Shown here: in pieces, positions 28,108 to 37,041 of the stretch | Position numbering within the stretch: the first letter of the stretch is position 1 | Layout of the letters: every line of letters starts with the position of its first letter | Origin: Winogradskyella costae | GTDB lineage: Bacteria > Bacteroidota > Bacteroidia > Flavobacteriales > Flavobacteriaceae | Direction: 5' to 3' | Assembly: GCF_013403865.1 (NCBI RefSeq) | Contig: NZ_JABFDK010000008.1 | Location: 1 to 64,000, forward strand | DNA length: 64,000 bases | Position numbers and translations under genes: made by a program | The notes under the pieces: generated by a model | The model's database searches: none | Seen by the model: the letters and a program-made list of their open reading frames with translations, nothing else | Told to the model about the DNA's origin: nothing

Positions 28108-28245
28108 ATGAAGAAAGGGGGCAACATCATAAAAAACAATCCTCTCTACCTAAAATTATTTTTTATTGTCTTGGTATATGTTTGGCTGTTTATTATCATC
28201 GGAACTGTGGCTTTTGTATTGATAAAAAAAAGAATAAAAAGTTAA
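28108..28245 (+). CDS. Small single-pass membrane protein (45 residues), function unknown
   Basis: An ATG at 28108 opens a 45-codon frame ending at TAA 28243-28245. The product starts MKKGGNIIKNNPLYLK, has one hydrophobic helix (about residues 17-39, FFIVLVYVWLFIIIGTVAFVLI) and ends in basic KKRIKS. A single helix flanked by positive charges is a plausible small membrane protein. It lies 24 bp before the SprT-like gene on the same strand. No family is recognised. Confidence 0.45.
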   Translation: MKKGGNIIKNNPLYLKLFFIVLVYVWLFIIIGTVAFVLIKKRIKS

Positions 28246-28269
28246 AATTTAACGCTTATTTTTGCGCCA

Positions 28270-28869
28270 ATGCAAACACAACTTTTAAATTTTATTCCTA
28301 TTGCGGCGCAGCCGATGATTACAGCGCTTTTGTCTGTTGATAGTTTGACTGTGAAAGTAAAAAATGAACGTAAAACGCGCCATGGAGATTATAGGGAATT
28401 ACCGAATGGCAAACATCAAATAACCATAAATTCTAATCTTAATTCGTATCGGTTTTTAATCACATTAATTCATGAAGTTGCCCATTTTGAAACTTATAAG
28501 AAGTATGGTAGATTTATTAAACCGCATGGAAAGGAGTGGAAACAGACCTTTCAGCATTTAATGTTGCCATTTTTACATCCAGATATTTTCCCATTAGAGC
28601 TGTTACCATTATTGGCTAATCACTTTAAAAACCCAAAAGCATCTAGCGATACAGATACGCAGCTCGCCTATGCCTTAAAGCAATTTGACGAAAGTAATGA
28701 TAAGACCTATGTGTTTGAGGTACCTTTGAATAAAACCTTTAAGCTATACAATGGAAGGGTGTTTAAAATGGGGAATAGAAGAAGAAAACGCTACGAATGT
28801 GTAGAAATTAGCTCTGGTAAATTATATTTGTTTAATCCTAACGCAGAAGTTGAATTATTAGAAGAATGA
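28270..28869 (+). CDS. SprT-like zinc metalloprotease domain protein
   Basis: This 199-residue cytoplasmic protein has the zinc motif LIHEVAHFE (His68, Glu69, His72) and a downstream HGKEWKQTF, where the third His ligand is expected, as in the SprT/Spartan family. The C-terminal part (KLYNGRVFKMGNRRRKRYECVE) resembles the basic tail of bacterial SprT-like proteins but lacks the paired Cys of a zinc ribbon. Its biological role in bacteria is unsettled. It overlaps the next gene by 4 bp (ATGA). Confidence 0.8.
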   Translation: MQTQLLNFIPIAAQPMITALLSVDSLTVKVKNERKTRHGDYRELPNGKHQITINSNLNSYRFLITLIHEVAHFETYKKYGRFIKPHGKEWKQTFQHLMLPFLHPDIFPLELLPLLANHFKNPKASSDTDTQLAYALKQFDESNDKTYVFEVPLNKTFKLYNGRVFKMGNRRRKRYECVEISSGKLYLFNPNAEVELLEE

Positions 28870-29948
28870 AGAATAAAAATTATTATGCCATTTTAATGGC
28901 TGGAGGAGTCGGCTCAAGATTTTGGCCTGTAAGCACACAAGATTTTCCCAAGCAGTTTCACGATATGCTTGGTACAGGTGATACCTTAATTCAAAAAACA
29001 TTTCATCGTTTAGCACAATTAATTCCAGAAGAGAATATTTTTATATTAACGAACGAGCGTTATAATGATCTCGTTTTTGAACAATTGCCAAGTGTTACTA
29101 AGCGTCAGGTGGTTTTAGAGCCCGCGATGCGTAATACGGCTCCGTGTATATTATATGCAGCTTTAAAAATTCAGAAAGAAAATGAAGATGCCGTAATGAT
29201 TGTAGCTCCAAGTGATCATTGGATAGAGGATGAACAAGCTTTTTCTCATAATGTAAAAACAGCTTTTGACTACTGCGAATCTAACGATGCATTAATGACT
29301 TTAGGAATTACGCCTACATTTCCCAATACAGGATATGGTTATATAGAATATGATCAATCGACAACAACTGAAATTAAACAAGTGAGCCAATTTAGAGAAA
29401 AGCCAGATTATGAAACGGCTAAGTCTTTTATAAGTCAAGGAAACTTTTTATGGAATGCTGGAATTTTTATGTGGAGTGCTAAATCAGTTATTAAAGCTTA
29501 TAAAAACAATCAACCAGAGTTATTTAAATTGTTTGAAAGCGGTTATAGTGTCTACAATACTGAGCACGAAGATGCGTTTATAAAAGAGAATTACCAAAAT
29601 GCTGAAAATATATCTGTCGATTATGCACTTATGGAAAAGAGTCGCAATGTGTATGTGATTCCCGCAACTTTCGATTGGAATGACTTAGGAACATGGGGAA
29701 GTCTTTACGATAAATTAGATAAGGATGACAATAATAATGCGATAGTTAATGCTAAAACTTTATTAGAAGATTCTAGTGGTAATATGATTCGATCCAAAGC
29801 AGATAAAATTGTTGTTATAGATGGATTAAAAGATTATATAATTGTTGATAAAGACGAAGTTTTACTTATCTTTCCTAAGGCAAAAGAACAAGATATTAAA
29901 AAAGTACTTCAAAATGTAAAAGCTAATTTTGGAGAAGAATATGGGTAA
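28866..29948 (+). CDS. manC: Mannose-1-phosphate guanylyltransferase
   Basis: This 360-residue nucleotidyltransferase makes GDP-mannose from GTP and mannose-1-phosphate for glycan synthesis. The pyrophosphorylase loop AGGVGSRFWPVSTQDFPKQF is at 11-30. EPAMRNTAPC, VAPSDHWI, GYGYIEY, FREKPDYETA, WNAGIFMW and FDWNDLGTWGSL are all typical of the GMP family. The isomerase domain of bifunctional ManC/AlgA proteins is absent, so it is the short form. Translation is probably coupled to the SprT-like gene through a 4-bp overlap. Confidence 0.92.
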   Translation: MKNKNYYAILMAGGVGSRFWPVSTQDFPKQFHDMLGTGDTLIQKTFHRLAQLIPEENIFILTNERYNDLVFEQLPSVTKRQVVLEPAMRNTAPCILYAALKIQKENEDAVMIVAPSDHWIEDEQAFSHNVKTAFDYCESNDALMTLGITPTFPNTGYGYIEYDQSTTTEIKQVSQFREKPDYETAKSFISQGNFLWNAGIFMWSAKSVIKAYKNNQPELFKLFESGYSVYNTEHEDAFIKENYQNAENISVDYALMEKSRNVYVIPATFDWNDLGTWGSLYDKLDKDDNNNAIVNAKTLLEDSSGNMIRSKADKIVVIDGLKDYIIVDKDEVLLIFPKAKEQDIKKVLQNVKANFGEEYG

Positions 29949-29951
29949 ACT

Positions 29952-31445
29952 ATGAGCGACGAAAATAAATTTAACTTTTCTGAAGAAGAGAATTCTCAGG
30001 TGACCAATGAGATGAATAAGGAGGCTGCTGCTGAGGAAAAAAAAGAAGCAGTAAAAAAAGATGCTCAAGGTTTATTTGCAAGTTTAAAAACGTTTTTAAG
30101 TCAACTGCTCGATTTTAGAGAAGATACAGATAGAGACGCAACTATAACCGCGATAAAAGCAGATATTCCTTTTAAAGGAGCCACAGCTTGGATTTTGGTT
30201 TGTTCTATTTTTGTTGCCTCCATCGGTCTTAATGCCGATTCTACAGCGGTTGTTATTGGTGCCATGTTAATTTCTCCATTAATGGGACCTATTTTAGGGG
30301 TTGGACTCTCTATTGCTATAAATGATATCGATACGTTAAAAAAATCACTTATCAATCTAGCTACAATGATTGTTCTAAGTTTGCTAACGGCATTCTTATT
30401 CTTCTGGTTGTTTCCACTTAGTGAAGATACTAACGAATTAATGGGGCGCACGCGTCCTGATATTCGTGACGTATTAATAGCCTTTTTCGGTGGATTAGCT
30501 TTAATTATTGCGCGTACTAAAAAAGGGACTATTGCTTCAGTTATTTTTGGCGTTGCCATTGCAACAGCGTTAATGCCACCATTATGTACGGCTGGTTATG
30601 GCTTAGCAATTGGGAATTGGCAATTCTTTGGTGGTGCCATGTATTTGTTTACTATCAACACCATATTTATTGCTTTAGCTACATTTTTAGTATTAAAAAT
30701 ATTGCGTTTCCCAATGCTTAAATATGCTAATTCGGCAAAGCGTAAACGTATCTCTAGAGTAGCTATGGCAGTGGCTGTTATCGTTATGATTCCTGCGATT
30801 TGGACATTCTTAACAGTGCTTAATGAAAGTAAAATAAATAGAGATTATAAAGCGTTTCTTAAAGCTGAAATTGAAGATAACCGCAGCCTGTGGTTGTACG
30901 ATGAAGAGTTGGATATGGATTCCAAAACAATGAGTCTTTATTTTAATGGCGAAATTAGTGATGAGATGGTGGCTGCTTTACAAAATGCTAAGGATGAATC
31001 GGTGGATTTAAAAGCCTTTAAATTAGTAATTAATGCCAATAAAACTAGAAGTGCAGATCGTTTAGCCGAGTCATTAGATCGAGCTTATGCAGAATCAGAT
31101 CGGAAAGATAATGTTATAGATGGGCTGCAAAAACAAATTGAGGAACTACAACACAATATATCCAATTTGAATAAAGTTATAGAGTCTAAAAGCACCAATC
31201 AAAATGCAGTATCGTTTAGTTCTCTCTCTCGGGATGCTAAAATTAAGTTTAGTGACTTGGAGTATTTTGGTTACGCTAAGATGTTAGAGTCAAAAGATTT
31301 TATAAATATCGATACTATTACAGTGGCGAATGTAAGATGGAGGGTTCAATTAACAGATAGCATGGTTTTCGTAAAGGAGCGTAATTTGCAAAAGTGGTTA
31401 AAAAATGAACTAAAAGTAGATACAGTATTTATTAAGCGTAACTAA
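29952..31445 (+). CDS. DUF389 membrane protein (TIGR00341 type)
   Basis: This 497-residue protein has an acidic, Lys/Glu-rich cytoplasmic start (1-70) and then about six membrane helices (75-290) with the family signature STAVVIGAMLISPLMGPILGVG and GLALIIART, GVAIATALMPPLCTAGYGLAIG. The C-terminal 200 residues are soluble and contain a predicted coiled coil (KDNVIDGLQKQIEELQHNIS). The transport or signalling function of DUF389 is not established. It begins 3 bp after manC and is convergent with the MlaF-like gene with 3 bp between stops and no visible terminator. Confidence 0.85.
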   Translation: MSDENKFNFSEEENSQVTNEMNKEAAAEEKKEAVKKDAQGLFASLKTFLSQLLDFREDTDRDATITAIKADIPFKGATAWILVCSIFVASIGLNADSTAVVIGAMLISPLMGPILGVGLSIAINDIDTLKKSLINLATMIVLSLLTAFLFFWLFPLSEDTNELMGRTRPDIRDVLIAFFGGLALIIARTKKGTIASVIFGVAIATALMPPLCTAGYGLAIGNWQFFGGAMYLFTINTIFIALATFLVLKILRFPMLKYANSAKRKRISRVAMAVAVIVMIPAIWTFLTVLNESKINRDYKAFLKAEIEDNRSLWLYDEELDMDSKTMSLYFNGEISDEMVAALQNAKDESVDLKAFKLVINANKTRSADRLAESLDRAYAESDRKDNVIDGLQKQIEELQHNISNLNKVIESKSTNQNAVSFSSLSRDAKIKFSDLEYFGYAKMLESKDFINIDTITVANVRWRVQLTDSMVFVKERNLQKWLKNELKVDTVFIKRN

Positions 31446-31448
31446 AGA

Positions 31449-32216
31449 TTATTCACTTTCTTCAAGATACATTTTACGTACTTTTCTAAATAATTCAGAC
31501 GAATAGACGAAGCTGGTTACAGCTTCGTTGTCGGTTCTAAATATTGTTTCGCTAGAGCCTTCCCATTCCAATAAACCATTTTTCAGAAAAACGATTTTTT
31601 CTCCTATTTCCATTACTGAGTTCATGTCGTGCGTATTGATTACCGTTGTAATATTGAACTCTTCTGTAATTTCCTGAATTAAATTGTCTATAACGATTGC
31701 TGTTTTAGGATCTAGACCAGAGTTTGGTTCATCACAAAACAGATATTTTGGTCGGTTAACAATTGCTCTAGCTATGGCTACACGTTTTTGCATTCCACCA
31801 GAAGCTTCACTTGGCATTTTATTGTGAGCATCATCTAGGTTGACGCGTTTTAAAACTTCATCAACTCTATCTTCCATTTCACTTTTGCTCTGCTTGGTAA
31901 ACATACGCAACGGAAACATTACATTTTCTGCAATAGTCATAGAGTCAAAAAGTGCACTCCCTTGAAAAACCATGCCCATTTCTGAACGTAAATTGGTTTT
32001 TTCATCTCTAGATAATTTAGTAAAATTCTTTCCTTCGTAGGATATTGAGCCACTTTCGTATTCAAATAAACCCAGTAAACATTTTAAGAATACCGTTTTG
32101 CCAGAGCCACTTTGTCCAATAACTAAATTGGTTTTTCCTTTTTCAAAAGCTGTTGTAATTCCTTTTAAAATTTGGGTGTCTCCAAATGATTTTTTTAAGT
32201 CTTTAACTTCTATCAT
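31449..32216 (-). CDS. mlaF: ABC transporter ATP-binding protein, MlaF-like
   Basis: This 255-residue ATPase is from the ATG at 32216 (MIEVKDLKKSF). A longer frame starting at 32279 overlaps the permease gene by about 60 bp and was rejected. Motifs present are Walker A GQSGSGKT, the signature SGGMQKR and Walker B YLFCDEPNSGLD followed by INTHDM. Sequence and partner match the MlaF/Ttg2A family, which drives phospholipid or lipid movement between membranes. The permease gene ends 2 bp before it. The MlaD-type substrate-binding gene is not adjacent. Confidence 0.9.
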   Translation of the reverse strand: MIEVKDLKKSFGDTQILKGITTAFEKGKTNLVIGQSGSGKTVFLKCLLGLFEYESGSISYEGKNFTKLSRDEKTNLRSEMGMVFQGSALFDSMTIAENVMFPLRMFTKQSKSEMEDRVDEVLKRVNLDDAHNKMPSEASGGMQKRVAIARAIVNRPKYLFCDEPNSGLDPKTAIVIDNLIQEITEEFNITTVINTHDMNSVMEIGEKIVFLKNGLLEWEGSSETIFRTDNEAVTSFVYSSELFRKVRKMYLEESE

Positions 32217-32218
32217 AA

Positions 32219-32956
32219 TTAGCCTAGTAATAAACTGGTTAGTAAAAAGTTGACGAGTATAATCATAACACTCGTCCAAACAAAAGAGGTGGTACTAGCC
32301 TTACCAACTTCTAAAGCTCCACCTTTCATAAAATAACCATAATACGATGGTATAGTTGCTAATAAAAAAGCAAACACAAAAGTTTTTATAAAGGCATAAA
32401 AGAAGTGAAACGGAATAAAATCCAACTGAACTCCTTCTATATAATCTTCCATTGTACCATAACCTCCGTATACACAAGCCATAAGTCCACCTAAAATGCC
32501 TAAAAACATGGCAATAGAAATTACAAACGGATAAAGCGTTAAAGCTATGAATTTTGGGAAAACGAGATAGTTGATGGCGTTAATACCCATAACTTCTAAA
32601 GCATCAATTTGCTCTGTAACACGCATTGTTCCAATACTCGAAGTAATAAACGATCCTACTTTACCAGCCATAATAATGGATATAAAAGTTGGAGCAAACT
32701 CTAGAATGATGGATTGGCGTGTCGCAAAACCTACTAAAGATTTTGGCATTAGTGGACTCGTCATGTTCAACGAAGTTTGGATAGCCACAACGCCTCCAAC
32801 AAAAAATGAAATAAAGGCAACAATGCCCAAAGAACCAATTATAAGATCATCAATATCTTTCAGAATTAAAGGTTTCATCACAGACCATTTTGTGGGTCTA
32901 CGAAAAATATCTTTAATCATTATAAAATAGGTGCCTATGTTATGTAGGTAAGTCAT
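32219..32956 (-). CDS. mlaE: ABC transporter permease, MlaE-like
   Basis: This 245-residue MlaE/YrbE family permease has about five membrane helices and the family segments GGVVAIQTSLNM, EFAPTFISIIMAGKVGS and TEQIDALEVMGINAINYLVFPK. It pairs with the ATPase encoded immediately downstream to form a lipid transport complex in the inner membrane. The separate MCE-domain partner found in E. coli operons is missing here, which is common in Bacteroidota where it is encoded elsewhere. Confidence 0.9.
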   Translation of the reverse strand: MTYLHNIGTYFIMIKDIFRRPTKWSVMKPLILKDIDDLIIGSLGIVAFISFFVGGVVAIQTSLNMTSPLMPKSLVGFATRQSIILEFAPTFISIIMAGKVGSFITSSIGTMRVTEQIDALEVMGINAINYLVFPKFIALTLYPFVISIAMFLGILGGLMACVYGGYGTMEDYIEGVQLDFIPFHFFYAFIKTFVFAFLLATIPSYYGYFMKGGALEVGKASTTSFVWTSVMIILVNFLLTSLLLG

Positions 32957-33034
32957 GTTATATTTTATTAATGCTAAAGTATAAAAAAGGATTAGTTATT
33001 AATGTTAATTTAAACTAAGATAATTTAAAAATTG

Positions 33035-33042
33035 TATTTTTG
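33035..33042 (+). promoter_or_regulatory. Candidate -7 promoter box for the phosphatase-nuclease pair
   Basis: TATTTTTG matches TAnnTTTG, 25 bp before the ATG at 33068. No clear -33 element. Confidence 0.4.
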
Positions 33043-33067
33043 AAACTCATAATAACGTTAAATTTAA

Positions 33068-34735
33068 ATGAAAAATATCTTCTCTGTTATAGTTGTTTTA
33101 CTTCTGTTATCCTCCTGTGGAGCACAAAATACAACTACCGGTATAAAAAAGGAAACTTCTATTTTAGAAACTAATGAAAGACCAAAATTAGTAGTTGGTA
33201 TTGTCGTGGATCAAATGCGTTACGATTACTTAACACGTTTTGGATCCAAGTTTGGAGATGGTGGTTTTAACCGTATGATAAATGAAGGTTTTAACTGTAA
33301 AAACAATCATTTTAATTATGTGCCAACATATACTGGTCCTGGTCATGCTTCTGTTTATACAGGAACAACACCAAAAATTCATGGTATAATTGGTAACAAT
33401 TGGTACGATAAAGAAATAAAGGAAATGGTGTATTGTGCCGGTGATGAAGCCGTGGAGTCTGTTGGAACAGAAGATAGGGCTGGTAAAATGTCACCACATA
33501 GAATGCAGACCACAACATTTGGAGACGAGAATAGGTTGTTTACACAAGGACAAGGGAAAACCATCGGAATTTCTTTAAAGGATCGTGGAGCTATATTACC
33601 AGCAGGTCATACAGCAAACGCTGCTTATTGGTTTCATGGTAAAGATGAAGGACGTTGGATTTCAAGTTCTCATTATATGACTGAATTACCAAAATGGGTT
33701 TTAGAATTCAATGCGTCTACGCATGCAGAGTCATATTTAAAAGAGTGGGATACATTTTATGATATTTCGACCTATACAGAAAGTGGGGTTGATGAAAACA
33801 CTTTTGAAGGTGGTTTTAAAGGTAAAGAGAAAGCAACCTTTCCTTATGATTTAAAAAGCCTAAGTAAAGACAATAGAGGATATGATATTTTAAAAGCAAC
33901 ACCTTATGGAAATAGCTTAACAGCGGATTTTGCTATGGCCGCGATTAAAGCAGAAGGGTTAGGACAGGACCAAATTACAGATGTTTTAGCGGTAAGCTTT
34001 TCGGCGACGGATTACGTGGGGCATAACTTCGGAGTCAACTCAAAGGAAGTTCAAGATACTTATATTCGTTTAGATAAAGATTTGGAGCGTTTATTTGAAT
34101 ATTTAGATACTACAGTTGGAAAAGGAGAATACACCGTTTTTTTAACGGCAGATCATGGAGCAATTGACGTGCCTTCGTACTTAAGTTCGTTAAAAGTACC
34201 AGCAGGTTATGTAAATAATAAAGAAAGAAAAGAGACATTTAATACATTTTTAGAGGCAACATATGGATCTGACGCTATTGTAGAAAATATCAGTAACGAT
34301 CAAATATTTTTAGACCGTGCTAAGGTTAAATCTTTAGGATTAAAACTCAGCAATGTACAAGATGCTATTGCTATGGAACAATTAAGCTATCTGAATGTTT
34401 CTAAAGTTTATACAGCAACAACAATGGCATCAACAGGGTTTTATGGTGGAATTGAAGAATTATTGCAAAATGGCTTTAATCAAAAACGTTCTGGTGATGT
34501 TATGTTGGTTAATGATACTTCTTTTATTTCTTATAGTAAAACAGGGTCTACGCACGGTAGTGGCCTAAATTACGACACACATGTGCCATTATTGTTTTTT
34601 GGAAAAGGGATTAAGCATGGTGAAACATTTAATAAAACTGTAATTCCGGATATTGCACCTACAATCTCCGCATTATTAGGGATTAGTTTTCCTAATGGGG
34701 CTACAGGGCAACCTCTAGGATTTGTGATAGATTAA
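33068..34735 (+). CDS. PafA-like alkaline phosphatase, exported lipoprotein
   Basis: This 555-residue alkaline phosphatase superfamily member closely resembles PafA of Elizabethkingia, a broad phosphate monoesterase. The signal ends in LLSSC (Cys17), so it is probably a lipoprotein. Metal and catalytic features line up: VVDQMRYDY (Asp ligand), YVPTYTGPGH with nucleophile Thr89, GNNWYDKE, SLKDRGAILPAGH with Lys171 and Arg173 (the monoesterase phosphate-binding pair), SATDYVGHNFG (Asp and His ligands), TADHGA, and a C-terminal GSTHGSGLNYDTHVPLLFFG. All expected residues are present. A secreted-type nuclease gene follows 9 bp downstream, suggesting joint release of phosphate from nucleic acids. 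Confidence 0.88.
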   Translation: MKNIFSVIVVLLLLSSCGAQNTTTGIKKETSILETNERPKLVVGIVVDQMRYDYLTRFGSKFGDGGFNRMINEGFNCKNNHFNYVPTYTGPGHASVYTGTTPKIHGIIGNNWYDKEIKEMVYCAGDEAVESVGTEDRAGKMSPHRMQTTTFGDENRLFTQGQGKTIGISLKDRGAILPAGHTANAAYWFHGKDEGRWISSSHYMTELPKWVLEFNASTHAESYLKEWDTFYDISTYTESGVDENTFEGGFKGKEKATFPYDLKSLSKDNRGYDILKATPYGNSLTADFAMAAIKAEGLGQDQITDVLAVSFSATDYVGHNFGVNSKEVQDTYIRLDKDLERLFEYLDTTVGKGEYTVFLTADHGAIDVPSYLSSLKVPAGYVNNKERKETFNTFLEATYGSDAIVENISNDQIFLDRAKVKSLGLKLSNVQDAIAMEQLSYLNVSKVYTATTMASTGFYGGIEELLQNGFNQKRSGDVMLVNDTSFISYSKTGSTHGSGLNYDTHVPLLFFGKGIKHGETFNKTVIPDIAPTISALLGISFPNGATGQPLGFVID

Positions 34736-34744
34736 TACGTTATT

Positions 34745-35551
34745 TTGAAAAGAAAGCCAATTTTTACAATCCTTGCAGTAATTATAGTGATTGGCATATA
34801 CAGCTATGATTATTTTTTAGAGTCTAATGCCAAAACCGAGATTGTAAATGAAGGAGCGACGTTAAAAGAAAACACTAACGAATACTATTTACCTACTAGC
34901 ACAACCAACCAAATCATTCATCACAAAAATTATTCGTTATCGTATAGTGAACCTCACGAGCAAGCGGAATGGGTGGCGTATGAGTTAAAAGCATCAGATT
35001 TAAGCGCCACAAACCATAAACGGCCTTATTTTGAAATTGATAAGGCTGTAAAAACAGGTGCGGCTCATTGGCGTAATTATAAGAAATCGGGTTATGATAA
35101 AGGGCATTTATGTCCTGCTGGTGATAGACGATTTACTAAAGAAGCCCACGATGAAACTTTTTTAACAAGCAATATTAGTCCACAAGAACATCAATTCAAT
35201 GCAGGAGTTTGGAATCGATTGGAACAGAAAGTACGGTATTGGGCTAAAAAGAATGACGGTGTTTTTGTGGTCACTGGTGGCATTCTAAAAAATGGATTGA
35301 AAAGGATCGGTGATGAAAATGTCGCTGTCCCTAATCAGTTTTATAAAGTGATATTAGATAATACCAATGGAAAAATAAAAGTGCTTGCTTTTATAATGAA
35401 TCATGAAAATTCAGATTTACCATTATATAAATTTGTCGTTTCAGTTGATAAGGTTGAAGATTTAACAGGAATTGATTTTTTTCCAGAGTTAGATGATGCT
35501 ATTGAAGATCAATTAGAAGCATCAAGTAGTTATAAAAGTTGGAGTTTTTAA
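34745..35551 (+). CDS. DNA/RNA non-specific endonuclease with N-terminal membrane anchor or signal
   Basis: This 268-residue beta-beta-alpha-metal (NUC1) nuclease has an N-terminal hydrophobic segment (PIFTILAVIIVIGIYSY) that exports or anchors it. The active-site motif is YDKGHLCPAGDRR (catalytic His121, corresponding to the DRGH of the family), followed by FLTSNISPQEHQFNAGVWNRLEQKVR with the metal-binding Asn. The start codon is TTG at 34745; no in-frame ATG gives the hydrophobic segment. It lies 9 bp after the phosphatase gene and is probably cotranscribed with it. Substrate preference cannot be told. Confidence 0.87.
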   Translation: MKRKPIFTILAVIIVIGIYSYDYFLESNAKTEIVNEGATLKENTNEYYLPTSTTNQIIHHKNYSLSYSEPHEQAEWVAYELKASDLSATNHKRPYFEIDKAVKTGAAHWRNYKKSGYDKGHLCPAGDRRFTKEAHDETFLTSNISPQEHQFNAGVWNRLEQKVRYWAKKNDGVFVVTGGILKNGLKRIGDENVAVPNQFYKVILDNTNGKIKVLAFIMNHENSDLPLYKFVVSVDKVEDLTGIDFFPELDDAIEDQLEASSSYKSWSF

Positions 35552-35625
35552 CCTTTTTCTGCGAAGGTAGAAATCTCTAATGTGAAGATCCAAAACTCAA
35601 CGAAAGCATTCAATTTGGAAAGTTT

Positions 35626-36498
35626 TTATTGTTGAAATTTACTTTTTATTCCATCCCAACGTAAACTTCTAATAAATTGGCCTTCTTCTTTTGAAACCAA
35701 AAATTCTAAGTTATTAGATTTAGCTTTAAAATAACCAGACATATAATCTTTAAATAATTCAAAACTGCCTTTTTTTGTTGCTAATTTCAAAGCTGAAATT
35801 AAGGTAATCCAAAAGCCATAACGCATTTTGTACATGGCTTCGCCTTGTAAGTATTTCGACGCTTTATTGTAGGACTGTCCTGTGGGTTTTAAATGCTTAA
35901 CATGAAGTGTCTCATCTGTTAGAATTTCCCAACCATTGTATTTAGCCAACAACTCATCAACTGTATCCCAACCCATGGATGGCTTAAGTTGACCTATTTC
36001 TTTGAAACAATCTTTTTTATACGCTTTTAGTGCACCTCTTATGTGATCCTTATTCGTTAGGTTTTCAAGAATCCATGTGCTGTTCTTTTTAATATAACAG
36101 AAACCTGAAGCCATTCCTAAATTTTTATTGGAGTTGAAATGATGTGATAATTGTTTCAAATAATTTTCAGGAAAAATTAAATCGGCATCAAACTTACAAA
36201 TGATGTCGTAATCATCATCAAGTGATACTAAGCCTTTGTTAAAGGCATTTATAATTTTAGACCCAGGTAAATGCTTGTCTGAAGACTTTGAATTTATTAA
36301 AGATATCCATGAGTATTTTGAAGCATAGTCTTCAACAATAGTTCGAGTGCCGTCTGAAGAATGATCATTCACCACAACAACGTTCTTGGGCAACAACGTT
36401 TGCTTAACTAAAGACTCTAAAGTTTTACCAATGCAGTCTTCTTCGTTGTGGGCTGGGATGATAATGTAAAAGTTCAAAATTGAAATCTGTTTTTTCAA
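35626..36498 (-). CDS. Glycosyltransferase family 2
   Basis: This 290-residue GT-A glycosyltransferase has FYIIIPAHNEEDCIGKTLESL at the start, VVVNDHSSDGTRTI for nucleotide-sugar binding, CKFDADLIFPENYL with the DxD motif, and GMASGFCYI. It is predicted to be cytoplasmic or membrane-associated without long helices. It is the last gene of a three-gene minus-strand group with a methyltransferase (2 bp upstream) and a KAS III-like enzyme, which suggests synthesis of a modified glycan or lipid-linked product. The acceptor is unknown. Confidence 0.85.
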   Translation of the reverse strand: MKKQISILNFYIIIPAHNEEDCIGKTLESLVKQTLLPKNVVVVNDHSSDGTRTIVEDYASKYSWISLINSKSSDKHLPGSKIINAFNKGLVSLDDDYDIICKFDADLIFPENYLKQLSHHFNSNKNLGMASGFCYIKKNSTWILENLTNKDHIRGALKAYKKDCFKEIGQLKPSMGWDTVDELLAKYNGWEILTDETLHVKHLKPTGQSYNKASKYLQGEAMYKMRYGFWITLISALKLATKKGSFELFKDYMSGYFKAKSNNLEFLVSKEEGQFIRSLRWDGIKSKFQQ

Positions 36499-36500
36499 AG

Positions 36501-37022
36501 TTAAGCTCTTTCCGCATAAACAATGTAATAACGTGGGATAAACCGTCTTAAAATTGGTCTAATGCCTAATTTATTTACAGGGTTAGTCCATTGTTGTTTG
36601 TCTTTAATAATCCATCCCGTTTTTTCTAAAAGCCAGTCGAGTTGCCAATCTTCAAATTCATGGTAATGTCTATCTCGCATATCAGTCTTACTTCTGTAAG
36701 CAGGTGCAAACCATAGTTTTAGAGGCACGCTAATTACTAACTTATTGGCTTTAATAGATTTTAAAATCTCATAAGGTGATAATAAATGTTCGAAAATTTC
36801 AAAAGCTGTAACGACTTCAGCAGAAGAAGTTTTAAGTGCTGATTGGTTTTCATCCAAATCTTCTCCTTTAGTGTTTTCAACAGCATAACCCTCGGTAATC
36901 ATAATATCAGAAAAAGGATTTTTAATTCCTAAATCTAAAATAGATTCTGATATGTCGATGTGTTTTTGTAAAAACTGAAGTGTAAGTTTAAAGCGTTTAT
37001 TTGGATATGTTTTTTCGTACAT
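36501..37022 (-). CDS. SAM-dependent methyltransferase-like protein
   Basis: This 173-residue protein is a short class I methyltransferase fold. ESILDLGIKNPF matches motif I in a degenerate form (DLG instead of the glycine-rich DxGxG). VVTAFEIFEHLLSPYEILKSI matches the strand-4 region often written FxxxEHL, and LVISVPLKLW follows it. The weak motif I raises the possibility of reduced SAM binding. It sits 2 bp before the glycosyltransferase gene and 19 bp after the KAS III-like gene, so it probably acts in the same pathway. Confidence 0.7.
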   Translation of the reverse strand: MYEKTYPNKRFKLTLQFLQKHIDISESILDLGIKNPFSDIMITEGYAVENTKGEDLDENQSALKTSSAEVVTAFEIFEHLLSPYEILKSIKANKLVISVPLKLWFAPAYRSKTDMRDRHYHEFEDWQLDWLLEKTGWIIKDKQQWTNPVNKLGIRPILRRFIPRYYIVYAERA

Positions 37023-37041
37023 CTATAATTATCTGATGATT

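Noticed and set aside
30101-30559. 152-codon minus-strand ORF inside the DUF389 gene
   Set aside because: Shadow of a gene with clear membrane and family motifs on the + strand.
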